A stretch of 64,000 nt of DNA from Nitrospina sp052156635 (lineage in GTDB: Bacteria; Nitrospinota; Nitrospinia; Nitrospinales; Nitrospinaceae): NCBI RefSeq assembly GCF_052156635.1, contig NZ_JBQKUO010000001.1, positions 868,001-932,000 on the forward strand, written 5' to 3'. The first letter of the stretch is position 1, and each line of letters starts with the position of its first letter. This document shows, in pieces, positions 1 to 6,946 of this stretch. A program made the translations under genes and the position numbers. The notes beneath the pieces were generated by a model that was not told the DNA's origin, searched no databases, and worked only from the letters and a program-made list of their open reading frames with translations.

Positions 1-197
1 TCGAAAATATCTTTATGGCAATCGGCACACCGCTTCGCTTTGGGGTATTTCAACAGGTCCGGTTCGCGCACTTTCTGGATGAGGGAGTCCGGAATGAGGC
101 CGGGGGTGATGTTGACGACGAAGTACACCGAGCACAGGGCGGCGAATCCCAACGCCCCGACGGCCAAAGCCCAGCGAAGCAGGCGGTAACGATCCAT
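1..197 (-). CDS. c-type cytochrome, 5' part only (runs off left edge)
   Basis: The reading frame starts at an ATG (195-197) preceded by a GGAGG Shine-Dalgarno about seven bases upstream, and stays open to the window edge, giving 65 residues. The N-terminus is one hydrophobic, signal-anchor-like segment (about residues 6-30). Near residue 58 comes the motif CADCH, a c-type haem attachment site of the CxxCH form. The protein is therefore probably an exported or membrane-anchored, possibly multihaem, cytochrome working on the periplasmic side. It follows pheS on the same strand after a gap of about 50 bases, where pheT would be expected in many bacteria. The number of haems and the partner cannot be judged because the rest lies outside the window. 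Confidence 0.75.
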   Translation of the reverse strand, partial: MDRYRLLRWALAVGALGFAALCSVYFVVNITPGLIPDSLIQKVREPDLLKYPKAKRCADCHKDIF

Positions 198-246
198 CGT
201 ACGCCTCCAGTGGGTGAAGAGATGGAGAAAGGGAAACGGTTTCCGG

Positions 247-1254
247 TTAGAACTGTTGCAGGAACCGCAGGTCGTTTTCGAAGAACAGGCGGATGTCGTT
301 GATGCCGTATTTGAGCATGGCGATGCGTTCCATACCGAGTCCGAAGGCGAAGCCCGTCCACTTTTCCGGATCGTAATCGACGAAGCCGAACACCGCCGGG
401 TCCACCATGCCGCACCCGAGGATCTCGATCCATCCCGTGCGCGAGCAGACGCGGCAGCCGTCGCCGCCGCAGATGACGCACTGGATGTCCACTTCCGCAC
501 TGGGAGAGGTGAACGGGAAAAAGCTGGGGCGGAAGCGCACCCCCGTATCGGGACCGAACACCTGGTGCACGAACAGGTTCATGACGCCCTTGAGATCGCT
601 GAACGACACGCCCTCGTCCACCATCAATCCCTCGATCTGGTGGAACATCGGCGTGTGTGAGATGTCGGAATCGCAACGGTACACCTTGCCCGGCGCGATG
701 ATGCGCACCGGCGGTTGCTGTTTTTCCATGACGTGGATCTGCACCGGCGAGGTGTGGGTGCGCAGAACGCGATCGCCGATATAGAAGGTGTCCTGCATGT
801 CGCGCGCCGGATGATCTTGCGGAATATTGAGCGCTTCGAAATTGTAGTAGTCGGATTCGATCTCCGGCCCTTCGGCCACGTCGAAACCGAGGCTGACGAA
901 GACGCGGGTGATTTCTTCCATCACCTGCATGACGGGATGGAGCGTGCCGATGGGTTCGCGCCGGCCGGGCAGGGTGGTGTCGAACGTTCCGGATTTTTTG
1001 CCGCCTCCGGACTGTTCGAGTTCGCCGGATTTTTCCTGGATGCGTTCTTCGACGTGGGTTTTGAGGTCGTTGATGTGTTTGCCGACGGCACGTTTTTCTT
1101 CCGGCGGCAGACCGCGCAGGTCTTTCAGGATGACGGTGACGTGCCCCTTTTTTCCAAGGTAGCGCGTGCGCAGGTCCTTGAGGTCGGCGGAAGTGGAGGC
1201 GGAGGCCAGGGCTTCTTCGAATTCCCGGCGGTGGTTGTCAATCTGATCGATCAT
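247..1254 (-). CDS. pheS: phenylalanine--tRNA ligase alpha subunit
   Basis: Catalytic subunit of the cytoplasmic alpha2beta2 PheRS, which charges tRNA-Phe. The N-terminal coiled-coil arm covers about residues 1-85. The class II core carries motif 2 (GKVYRCDSDISHTPMFHQ, about residues 189-206) and motif 3 (GFAFGLGMERIAMLKYGI, about 301-318). A CxxC...CxxC knuckle (about 259-270) is usual in bacterial PheS. At about 335 residues the length is normal. I chose the ATG at 1252-1254; a TTG three codons upstream is also open, and neither has a convincing Shine-Dalgarno. It is the last translation gene of the thrS-infC-rpmI-rplT-pheS run. pheT, which usually follows, is absent; a cytochrome gene takes its place, so the beta subunit must be encoded elsewhere. 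Confidence 0.96.
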   Translation of the reverse strand: MIDQIDNHRREFEEALASASTSADLKDLRTRYLGKKGHVTVILKDLRGLPPEEKRAVGKHINDLKTHVEERIQEKSGELEQSGGGKKSGTFDTTLPGRREPIGTLHPVMQVMEEITRVFVSLGFDVAEGPEIESDYYNFEALNIPQDHPARDMQDTFYIGDRVLRTHTSPVQIHVMEKQQPPVRIIAPGKVYRCDSDISHTPMFHQIEGLMVDEGVSFSDLKGVMNLFVHQVFGPDTGVRFRPSFFPFTSPSAEVDIQCVICGGDGCRVCSRTGWIEILGCGMVDPAVFGFVDYDPEKWTGFAFGLGMERIAMLKYGINDIRLFFENDLRFLQQF

Positions 1255-1379
1255 ACCAGGCAAGGTCTGGGGAAAACTGGCCCGGCTGGGCCGGGGGCAA
1301 ACAGGTTGTATTCCGATTGCACTGGGAAACCAAAACCCGCCCTTGGAACATCAGCCAGTTTCGTCTGGCCGCAGGCCGG

Positions 1380-1736
1380 TCAATTCAGATTGGAGCGGGC
1401 GGTTTCGAGCAGTGCCTTGAAGGACTTTTCGTTGTGGATCGCCATGTCGGACAGCACCTTGCGGTCCAGGTCGATGTTGGCTTTCTTCAGGCCGTGCATG
1501 AACTGGCTGTAGGTCAGTCCTTCGGCGCGGGCGGCGGCATTGATGCGTGCGATCCACAGGCGGCGGAAATCACGCTTGCGGGTGCGGCGGTCGCGGTAGG
1601 CGTAGCTGAGCGACTTCTCAACTGCCTCGCGGGCCTTGCGGTACGCGGTGCTGCGCACACTGCGGAAGCCTTTTGCCAGCTTCAACACTTTCTTTCGGCG
1701 ATTACGGGATACAGTTCCGTTTACGGCTCTTGGCAT
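1380..1736 (-). CDS. rplT: 50S ribosomal protein L20
   Basis: A 118-residue, very basic protein with the typical L20 start MPRAVNGTVSRNRRKK and the KGFRSVRSTAYR region. L20 binds 23S rRNA domain II early in large-subunit assembly, and in enterobacteria it represses its own operon. The ATG follows AGGAG at about ten bases. It lies 33 bases downstream of rpmI and upstream of pheS, the standard order of this operon. The 115-base gap to pheS contains a short GC hairpin near 1279-1292 followed by AGTTTT on the transcript strand, which might be a weak attenuator. I cannot recognise a repressor-binding structure with confidence. Confidence 0.98.
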   Translation of the reverse strand: MPRAVNGTVSRNRRKKVLKLAKGFRSVRSTAYRKAREAVEKSLSYAYRDRRTRKRDFRRLWIARINAAARAEGLTYSQFMHGLKKANIDLDRKVLSDMAIHNEKSFKALLETARSNLN

Positions 1737-1769
1737 TTTTCAGATTCTCCTGGTGTTCTCCCGGTTCGC

Positions 1770-1964
1770 TCAATTAGGCAACAGGGCTTTGATGCGCTTG
1801 GCGTCGCCGCTGGTCAGGGTGCGGCTGCGGCGCAGGTTGCGTTTTCGTTTAGTGGTTTTGCTGGTCAGGATGTGACTCGTGAACGCGGCGTTCCTGCGGA
1901 TCTTGCCCGTCCCCGTTTTGCGAAATCGTTTCGCGGCGCTCTTGTTGGTTTTCATCTTCGGCAT
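1770..1964 (-). CDS. rpmI: 50S ribosomal protein L35
   Basis: A 64-residue basic protein with the signature MPKMKTNKSAAKRFRKTGTG, followed by a lysine/arginine-rich tail, matching bacterial L35 in full length. It is a large-subunit structural protein. A GGAG motif lies eight bases before the ATG. It sits between infC and rplT in the conserved IF3-L35-L20 order, and the gap to infC (about 48 bases) is too short to suggest a separate promoter. Confidence 0.98.
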   Translation of the reverse strand: MPKMKTNKSAAKRFRKTGTGKIRRNAAFTSHILTSKTTKRKRNLRRSRTLTSGDAKRIKALLPN

Positions 1965-2012
1965 TGTGCTGACTCCGTTTTCCTTATCTCTATTCCTGTC
2001 ACGGTCCGGCGC

Positions 2013-2564
2013 TCAGGCTTCGGCCGCATCTTCCTTTTTCGTCGGAACTTCCTTTTTCTTTTTCGGCACGAGAATCATCGTCAACGTACGGCCTTCCTGC
2101 TTCGAAGCCTGTTCGATATCGGCAAGATCCTCCAGCGTTTCGGCAACGCGTTCCAGCAGGCGCTGCCCGTTTTCGCGGTGAACGATCTCCCGGCCTTTGA
2201 AAAAGATCACGATCTTGGCCTTGTCCCCGGCTTCAAGAAAACGCTGGGCGTGCTTGATTTTGAAATTGAAATCGTGCTGGTCGGTATTCGGCCGGAATTT
2301 GACTTCCTTGACGTGAATGACCCTTTGGTTTTTCTTCGCTTCGTGCGCCCGTTTGCTTTGCTTGTACTTGTACTTGCCGTAATCCATGATCCGGCAAACG
2401 GGGGGGTTGGCGTGAGGCGCGACTTCCACCAGGTCGAGATCGTTTTCCTGCGCCATCGACAGGGCCTCGTGCGTGGGGAACGTTCCCAACTGTTCGCCAT
2501 CGGCGCCAATCACCGTGACTTCCTTGACACGGATCATGTTGTTGATACGCTGTTTTTTATTAAT
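2013..2564 (-). CDS. infC: translation initiation factor IF-3 (AUU start)
   Basis: IF-3 binds the 30S subunit and checks start-codon and initiator-tRNA fidelity. The family region beginning MIRVKEVTVIGADGEQLG is clear. In-frame upstream codons give N-K-K-Q-R-I-N-N before that methionine, matching the usual IF-3 N-terminus (RIN motif). The frame begins at an ATT codon (2562-2564) with AGGAG eight bases upstream, whereas the internal ATG at 2535-2537 has no Shine-Dalgarno. AUU initiation is the known autoregulatory device of infC in Escherichia coli, so I take 2564 as the start (183 residues). The C-terminal tail is lysine- and acid-rich. It is preceded by thrS with a gap of about 38 bases. Confidence 0.95.
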   Translation of the reverse strand: MNKKQRINNMIRVKEVTVIGADGEQLGTFPTHEALSMAQENDLDLVEVAPHANPPVCRIMDYGKYKYKQSKRAHEAKKNQRVIHVKEVKFRPNTDQHDFNFKIKHAQRFLEAGDKAKIVIFFKGREIVHRENGQRLLERVAETLEDLADIEQASKQEGRTLTMILVPKKKKEVPTKKEDAAEA

Positions 2565-2572
2565 ACAAAGGT

Positions 2573-2577
2573 CTCCT
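2573..2577 (-). promoter_or_regulatory. Shine-Dalgarno that fixes the infC AUU start
   Basis: On the minus strand AGGAG is followed by eight bases and then ATT. This spacing supports initiation at the AUU codon rather than at the ATG nine codons downstream. Confidence 0.8.
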
Positions 2578-2602
2578 ATTCAATTTCAAATGAAAAAACG
2601 CT

Positions 2603-4372
2603 TTAAAGCACATCGATCGCCTTGGTGTCGATCTCGTGCTTCAACTGTTTCAAGAAATCATCCAATGACAGGGTGTGGGTATCCTGAGAGCGCCGCTTGC
2701 GGACGGCCACCTGCCCGGATTGCACTTCCTTGTCGCCTAAAACCAACATATAAGGGGTTTTGGCCATTTGGGCCTCCCTTATCTTGAACCCAATCTTTTC
2801 ATTTCGCAAGTCTTTTTCCACCCGGATTCCGTTTTCTTCCAGTTTCGCCGCCACCTCTTCGGCATAGGCGTTCTGGCTATCCGTGATGGGCAAAAGTATC
2901 ACTTGTACCGGGGCCAACCACAGGGGAAACGCCCCCGCGTAATGCTCGATCAGGCATCCGAAAAAACGTTCGATGGACCCCATCAGCGCGCGGTGGATCA
3001 TGATCGGCTGATGGTGCTTGCCGTCCTCGGCGACGTACGACATTTCGAACCGGTGCGGCAGGTTGAAATCGACCTGGATGGTGGACACCTGCCAGAACCG
3101 GCCGAGGCTGTCCTTGATCTTGATGTCGATCTTGGGTCCGTAAAACACACCTTCGCCGGGGTCCTCCTCGTAGTCGAGGCCGGACTTGTCGAGCGCCTTC
3201 TGCAGGGCGCCGGTGGCGGTGACCCAGTCGTCGTCGGAGCCCACGGATTTCTCCGGCCGGGTGCTGAGGAACACCTTGTACTGGTCGAAGCCGAACGCGC
3301 GCAATATGTAGAGCACGAATTCGAGCACGCGTTCGATCTCGGACTCGATCTGGTTGCGCGCGCAGAACAGGTGCGCGTCGTCCTGAGTGAAGCCGCGCAC
3401 GCGCAAAAGCCCGTGCATGACGCCCGACCGCTCGTAGCGGTACACCGTTCCCAGTTCGGCCCAGCGCAGGGGCAGGTCGCGGTAACTGCGCAGGTGCGAC
3501 TTGTAAATCTGGATGTGGAACGGGCAGTTCATCGGCTTCAGGATGTATTCCTTGTTCTCGACATCCATCGGCGCGAACATGTTCTCTTTATAGAAATCGA
3601 AATGGCCGCTGATCTGCCACAAATCCGACTTTGCCGTGTGCGGCGTGTACACCAGCTCGTAACCGTTCTTGTAATGTTCCTGCCGCCAGAACTCCTCGAC
3701 GATGTAGCGGATGCGGGATCCCTTCGGATGCCAGAGAATCAGCCCGGGGCCCACGTCCTCCGACATCGAAAACAGGTCGAGCTCCTTGCCCAGCTTGCGG
3801 TGGTCGCGCCGCTTGGCCTCTTCCAGGCGGTCGAGGTATTCCTTGAGTTCATCCTTGGTGCGCCAGGCGGTGCCATAGATGCGCTGCAGGACGGGGTTGC
3901 GCTCGTCACCGCGCCAGTAGGCGGCGGAGGTGGACAGCAGTTTGAATGCTTTCAGCCGCTTGGTGTTGTCCACGTGCGGACCGCGGCACAGGTCCGTGAA
4001 ATCCCCTTGCGAGTAGGCGGAGATGGCGTCGTCCCGGTCGATGGACTCGATGATCTCCACCTTGAAATCCTCGCCCAGGTCCTTGAAGAACTTGACCGCT
4101 TCGTTGCGCGGCATCTCCTGGCGCTGAATGTCGAGACCTTTCTTCGCGATCTCCTTCATGCGCTTTTCGATCTTTTTGAGGTCCTCGGGAACGAACGGCG
4201 TCTCGCGGTAAAAATCGTAATAGAACCCGTCCTCGATGACCGGCCCGATGGTGACCTGCGTCTCGGGAAACAGTTCCTTCACCGCCTGCGCCATCAGGTG
4301 GGCGCAGCTGTGGCGGATGGTGTCGAGGTCGAATTCCGTTTGCGCCGGTTTGTTCTGGGTTTGTTCGTTCAT
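2603..4372 (-). CDS. thrS: threonine--tRNA ligase, short form without TGS domain
   Basis: Charges tRNA-Thr in the cytoplasm. The editing domain is present (HSCAHLMA near the N-terminus, later CRGPHV). Class II motif 2 (YRYERSGVMHGLLRVRGF) and motif 3 (PIMIHRALMGSIERF) are also present, followed by a C-terminal anticodon-binding domain. Length is about 589 residues from the ATG at 4370-4372, against about 640 in E. coli. The difference is the N-terminal TGS domain: the protein opens almost directly with the editing domain. An upstream in-frame ATG at 4406-4408 would add only 12 residues and lies within a hairpin, so it does not restore TGS. No strong Shine-Dalgarno is visible for either start. 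It heads the thrS-infC-rpmI-rplT-pheS run. Confidence 0.95.
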   Translation of the reverse strand: MNEQTQNKPAQTEFDLDTIRHSCAHLMAQAVKELFPETQVTIGPVIEDGFYYDFYRETPFVPEDLKKIEKRMKEIAKKGLDIQRQEMPRNEAVKFFKDLGEDFKVEIIESIDRDDAISAYSQGDFTDLCRGPHVDNTKRLKAFKLLSTSAAYWRGDERNPVLQRIYGTAWRTKDELKEYLDRLEEAKRRDHRKLGKELDLFSMSEDVGPGLILWHPKGSRIRYIVEEFWRQEHYKNGYELVYTPHTAKSDLWQISGHFDFYKENMFAPMDVENKEYILKPMNCPFHIQIYKSHLRSYRDLPLRWAELGTVYRYERSGVMHGLLRVRGFTQDDAHLFCARNQIESEIERVLEFVLYILRAFGFDQYKVFLSTRPEKSVGSDDDWVTATGALQKALDKSGLDYEEDPGEGVFYGPKIDIKIKDSLGRFWQVSTIQVDFNLPHRFEMSYVAEDGKHHQPIMIHRALMGSIERFFGCLIEHYAGAFPLWLAPVQVILLPITDSQNAYAEEVAAKLEENGIRVEKDLRNEKIGFKIREAQMAKTPYMLVLGDKEVQSGQVAVRKRRSQDTHTLSLDDFLKQLKHEIDTKAIDVL

Positions 4373-4379
4373 AAGACGT

Positions 4380-4414
4380 AAAAAGGCATCATGGGACGAT
4401 CCGCACATGATGCC
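4380..4414 (-). terminator. Terminator-like hairpin between tRNA-Val and thrS
   Basis: On the minus strand the arms GGCATCATG and CATGATGCC form a nine-base-pair stem with a 12-base loop, followed directly by TTTTT. It ends about seven bases before the chosen thrS ATG. It could terminate the tRNA-Val transcript, or act as an attenuator for the translation operon. Confidence 0.65.
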
Positions 4415-4460
4415 CTTTTTTTGCTTAAAAAGACCTTGGAGGATCCTGATATTGAGAAAA

Positions 4461-4532
4461 TAGGCACGGGCGGTTTCGAACCGCCGACCCCTTGCATGTC
4501 AAGCAAGTACTCTACCCCTGAGCTACGTGCCT
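4461..4532 (-). tRNA. tRNA-Val (anticodon GAC)
   Basis: A 72-base cloverleaf: acceptor AGGCACG pairs with CGTGCCT, the D arm contains GCTCAGGGGTAGAG, the anticodon stem CTTGC/GCAAG encloses the loop TTGACAT with anticodon GAC, and the T arm is GGCGGTTCGAAACCGCC. The discriminator base is A. CCA is not encoded. It is transcribed toward thrS. Confidence 0.93.
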
Positions 4533-4557
4533 GTAATCACCTAGATTGCTTGAGCTT

Positions 4558-4585
4558 ATTCTATTTTTATTGACCGCTTTGTCAA
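4558..4585 (-). promoter_or_regulatory. Sigma-70 promoter for tRNA-Val (and possibly the thrS operon)
   Basis: On the minus strand a perfect -35 TTGACA (4580-4585) lies 16 bases upstream of a -10 TAGAAT (4558-4563). The -10 is about 25 bases before the mature tRNA 5' end, as expected for a stable-RNA promoter. I see no other good promoter between the tRNA and thrS, so it may also drive the translation operon by read-through. Confidence 0.75.
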
Positions 4586-4592
4586 GCCCAAA

Positions 4593-4860
4593 GCGGGCGT
4601 GGACCGCAGCAATTATTGGTAATGCTTTGTCTCCAGACGATGGTCGGCGGGCCCGTTCCAGATACCAACCGTTTCCTCCCCACGTCGTGGGGCGGGCGTG
4701 GCCCGTAGCAATTTGGCTACTGTCCGGCGGCCACGGCGATGATCCGTGGGCGCGAATCTGGATTCATCCAGTTGCGACCGGACTCAGTCCGGCGGGCTTG
4801 GCCCGTGTCAAAATGGGTAATACTTTGTTGGCAGACGATGGCGGAGGTCCCATGACCGCC
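4593..4860. repeat. Degenerate tandem copies of a dispersed intergenic repeat
   Basis: This gap has no convincing gene. It holds about three diverged copies of a GC-rich unit. Copies at about 4593-4660 and 4797-4860 share a segment reading GGTAAT-CTTTGT with CAGACGATGG. The central copy (4714-4805) aligns without gaps to 35789-35880, about 77 of 92 bases identical by my own alignment. The unit contains the small palindrome CCGGACTCAGTCCGG. Strand is arbitrary. Confidence 0.7.
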
Positions 4861-4888
4861 TGCTAATTCATGGGAAGCGATTCGCCAT

Positions 4889-4921
4889 AAAAAAACCCGG
4901 GCCCCGCAAACGGGACCCGGG
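4889..4921 (-). terminator. Rho-independent terminator of the flagellar hook operon
   Basis: On the minus strand the arms CCCGGGTCCCG and CGGGGCCCGGG with loop TTTG are followed by seven T. It lies just downstream of the flgE stop codon. Confidence 0.85.
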
Positions 4922-4937
4922 CAGGAGGTTTCGACGA

Positions 4938-6245
4938 TTACCGTGTGAGATTCACGGTCTCGGTAAGGAGGTCGTCGGTGGTGGTGATGATGCGGGCGCT
5001 CGCCTGGAACGCCTGCTGGGTTTTGATCATGGTGACGAACTCCTGTGCCAGGTCGACGTTGGAAAGCTCCAGCGTGCTTCCCAGCACGGAGCCGAACGCT
5101 CCGGTCTGCGGCGCCGCGATGACCGGCTGCCCGGACAGCCCGGATTCCGCAAACAGGTTCTGTCCCACCCGCGTCAGCCCGGTCGGGGCCAGGAAATCAG
5201 CCAGACCCAGCTGGAAGAGCGACTCCGACTGGCCGTTGCTGAACAGGCCGTTGATGGTGCCGTCGTTGGCCACGCTGATTCCCGTCAACACGCCGGTCGG
5301 AAAACCGTCCTGCACCACCGAGTTGTTGTTGGAGGTGGCGGCGAACCCGGTCACCTTGCCGTTGGTGGCAATGCCAGTCGTGTCGGCGAGGTCCCAGGTG
5401 ATGTTCTGCGCGGCACCGGGAGGCGACGCCGTGGTGAAGTCGATGGTGACGGTCAGATCCTGAACGTCGCCGCCGAAAAGCACCGTGCCGCCGCTGTCCA
5501 GAACGCCGTCCAGTGTCCCGGTATTGTCGAATACCAGCGAACCGCTGTTATTTGCTGTAGCCGCAACCACCGTGCCCTCGCCCGCGGGAACCGATACCGC
5601 ATAGTCCCACTGCGTGTGCGTGGTGGCCGGGAAGGTGGCCGTGGTGTTGGTCGCCTTGGTGAAGGTGATGGAAGCCACCACCTGGTTGCCCACCGAGTTG
5701 ACCAGCGTGATCGGTGAGGTGAACGTGGTGCCTACCGCGGAGCGTGCGTCGAGGTTCGCTCCCAGCGTGAACTGCGTGCTGGCATTGGGGGCGGACTGCA
5801 CTCCGGCGAGGTCCACGTTCTCCAGGGTGTTGTTCACGGTACCGCCGGTGACACGGAATCCCTGAAGAATGTTTCCGCCGATGTCCTGCACCACACCGTT
5901 GTCATTGATGCGGAACTGCCCGGCGCGGGTGTAAAAATTTCCCTGGCCGTTGTTGACGATGAAAAAACCCTGGCCGTCGATGGCCATGTCCAGCGAGTTG
6001 GTGCTGTTTTCGATCGCGCCCTGGGAAAAATCCTGCAACGATCCTATGAACTGCGTGCCCTGCCCCACCTGCGAGGTCACCGACCCGGAGGTCAGGACGG
6101 TGCTGAACAGATCGCCGAACACGCTTTTACTGCTTTTGAATCCAACCGTATTGGTGTTGGAAATGTTGTCGCCGATGACGTTCATGGCCTGCGAATTCGA
6201 CCGCAAACCGGAAACACCGGAGAACAGGGAGCCTATGAGTGACAT
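4938..6245 (-). CDS. flgE: flagellar hook protein FlgE
   Basis: Subunit of the flagellar hook, exported through the flagellar type III apparatus. The N-terminus MSLIGSLFSGVSGLRSNSQA and the following NVIGDNISNTNTVGFK stretch are the family N-terminal rod/hook signature. The C-terminus (NVDLAQEFVTMIKTQQAFQA) is the matching helix. Between them lies a Thr/Ser/Gly-rich beta domain. At 435 residues it is close to the usual length. AAGGAG lies eight bases before the ATG. It is the last gene of fliK-flgD-flgE and is followed by a strong terminator. The order fits hook assembly: cap FlgD, ruler FliK, subunit FlgE. Confidence 0.96.
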   Translation of the reverse strand: MSLIGSLFSGVSGLRSNSQAMNVIGDNISNTNTVGFKSSKSVFGDLFSTVLTSGSVTSQVGQGTQFIGSLQDFSQGAIENSTNSLDMAIDGQGFFIVNNGQGNFYTRAGQFRINDNGVVQDIGGNILQGFRVTGGTVNNTLENVDLAGVQSAPNASTQFTLGANLDARSAVGTTFTSPITLVNSVGNQVVASITFTKATNTTATFPATTHTQWDYAVSVPAGEGTVVAATANNSGSLVFDNTGTLDGVLDSGGTVLFGGDVQDLTVTIDFTTASPPGAAQNITWDLADTTGIATNGKVTGFAATSNNNSVVQDGFPTGVLTGISVANDGTINGLFSNGQSESLFQLGLADFLAPTGLTRVGQNLFAESGLSGQPVIAAPQTGAFGSVLGSTLELSNVDLAQEFVTMIKTQQAFQASARIITTTDDLLTETVNLTR

Positions 6246-6269
6246 GACATCTCTCCTTATCGATTTTTA

Positions 6270-6932
6270 TTAGAGCGAAACCCTGGAAATTTTATCTGCC
6301 GAAATCTTGGTACCGTTCACGATGGCGTAGGTGTCGCCGTCTTCAAACAGGACTTCCGACACCGTTCCCTTGGTGAAGGTGGTGGCCTCCACCGTATTGC
6401 CGGCGGGACTGGTCGCCTTCACGCGGAAGGTGTAGTTGCCTTCGGCCACCGGGTTGCCCGAAGCGTCCAATCCATCCCAGACAGCGGTGTTGCCGCCCTT
6501 GCCGCCGGAACCCGTGACGGTGCGTACCAGCGAACCGATCGCGTCGAACACCTCAACCGTCACCGTGTCCGCCTGCTCTGCGAGCGAGTAGCTGAGGTTG
6601 TGCGTGTCGCCGGATTTATGGGCGACGGTGTTGCCCTGCACATCCACCTGCTTGCCGATCATGTTGATCATGCTGGAATTGGTGGCGGCCTGTTGCGACT
6701 GGATCAGTTTCAGGATGTTGGTGTTGACGTTGGTCATCTGTTCCAGCGCGCTGAACTGCGCCAGCTGGGCGCTGAACTCCTGGCCGTCCATCGGGTCGAG
6801 CGGATTCTGGTTGCTGAGCTGGGCGATCATGAGTTTCATGAAATCATCCTTGCCCAGTGTGTTCTTGGCGCTGGTGGGCGCAGTGGATTTGTTCGATTCC
6901 GCGTACGGTAAAACACCATCCAACATGGCCAA
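6270..6932 (-). CDS. flgD: flagellar hook assembly (cap) protein FlgD
   Basis: Hook-capping scaffold, needed for FlgE polymerisation. The conserved N-terminal motif is present (DFMKLMIAQLSNQNPLDPMD, about residues 30-49, then EFSAQLAQFSALEQM). After it come the FlgD Ig-like/Tudor-like regions with VWDGLDASGNPVAEGNYTF. At 220 residues the length is normal. GGAGG lies eight bases before the ATG. It is 24 bases upstream of flgE and 14 bases downstream of fliK, so the three genes are one transcription unit. Confidence 0.95.
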   Translation of the reverse strand: MAMLDGVLPYAESNKSTAPTSAKNTLGKDDFMKLMIAQLSNQNPLDPMDGQEFSAQLAQFSALEQMTNVNTNILKLIQSQQAATNSSMINMIGKQVDVQGNTVAHKSGDTHNLSYSLAEQADTVTVEVFDAIGSLVRTVTGSGGKGGNTAVWDGLDASGNPVAEGNYTFRVKATSPAGNTVEATTFTKGTVSEVLFEDGDTYAIVNGTKISADKISRVSL

Positions 6933-6946
6933 TGCCTCCTAAAGAG

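Noticed and set aside
2768..4381. Long open frame on the strand opposite thrS
   Set aside because: It is the mirror of a GC-rich gene with strong family motifs; its product is rich in Val, Leu, His and Arg with no known pattern.
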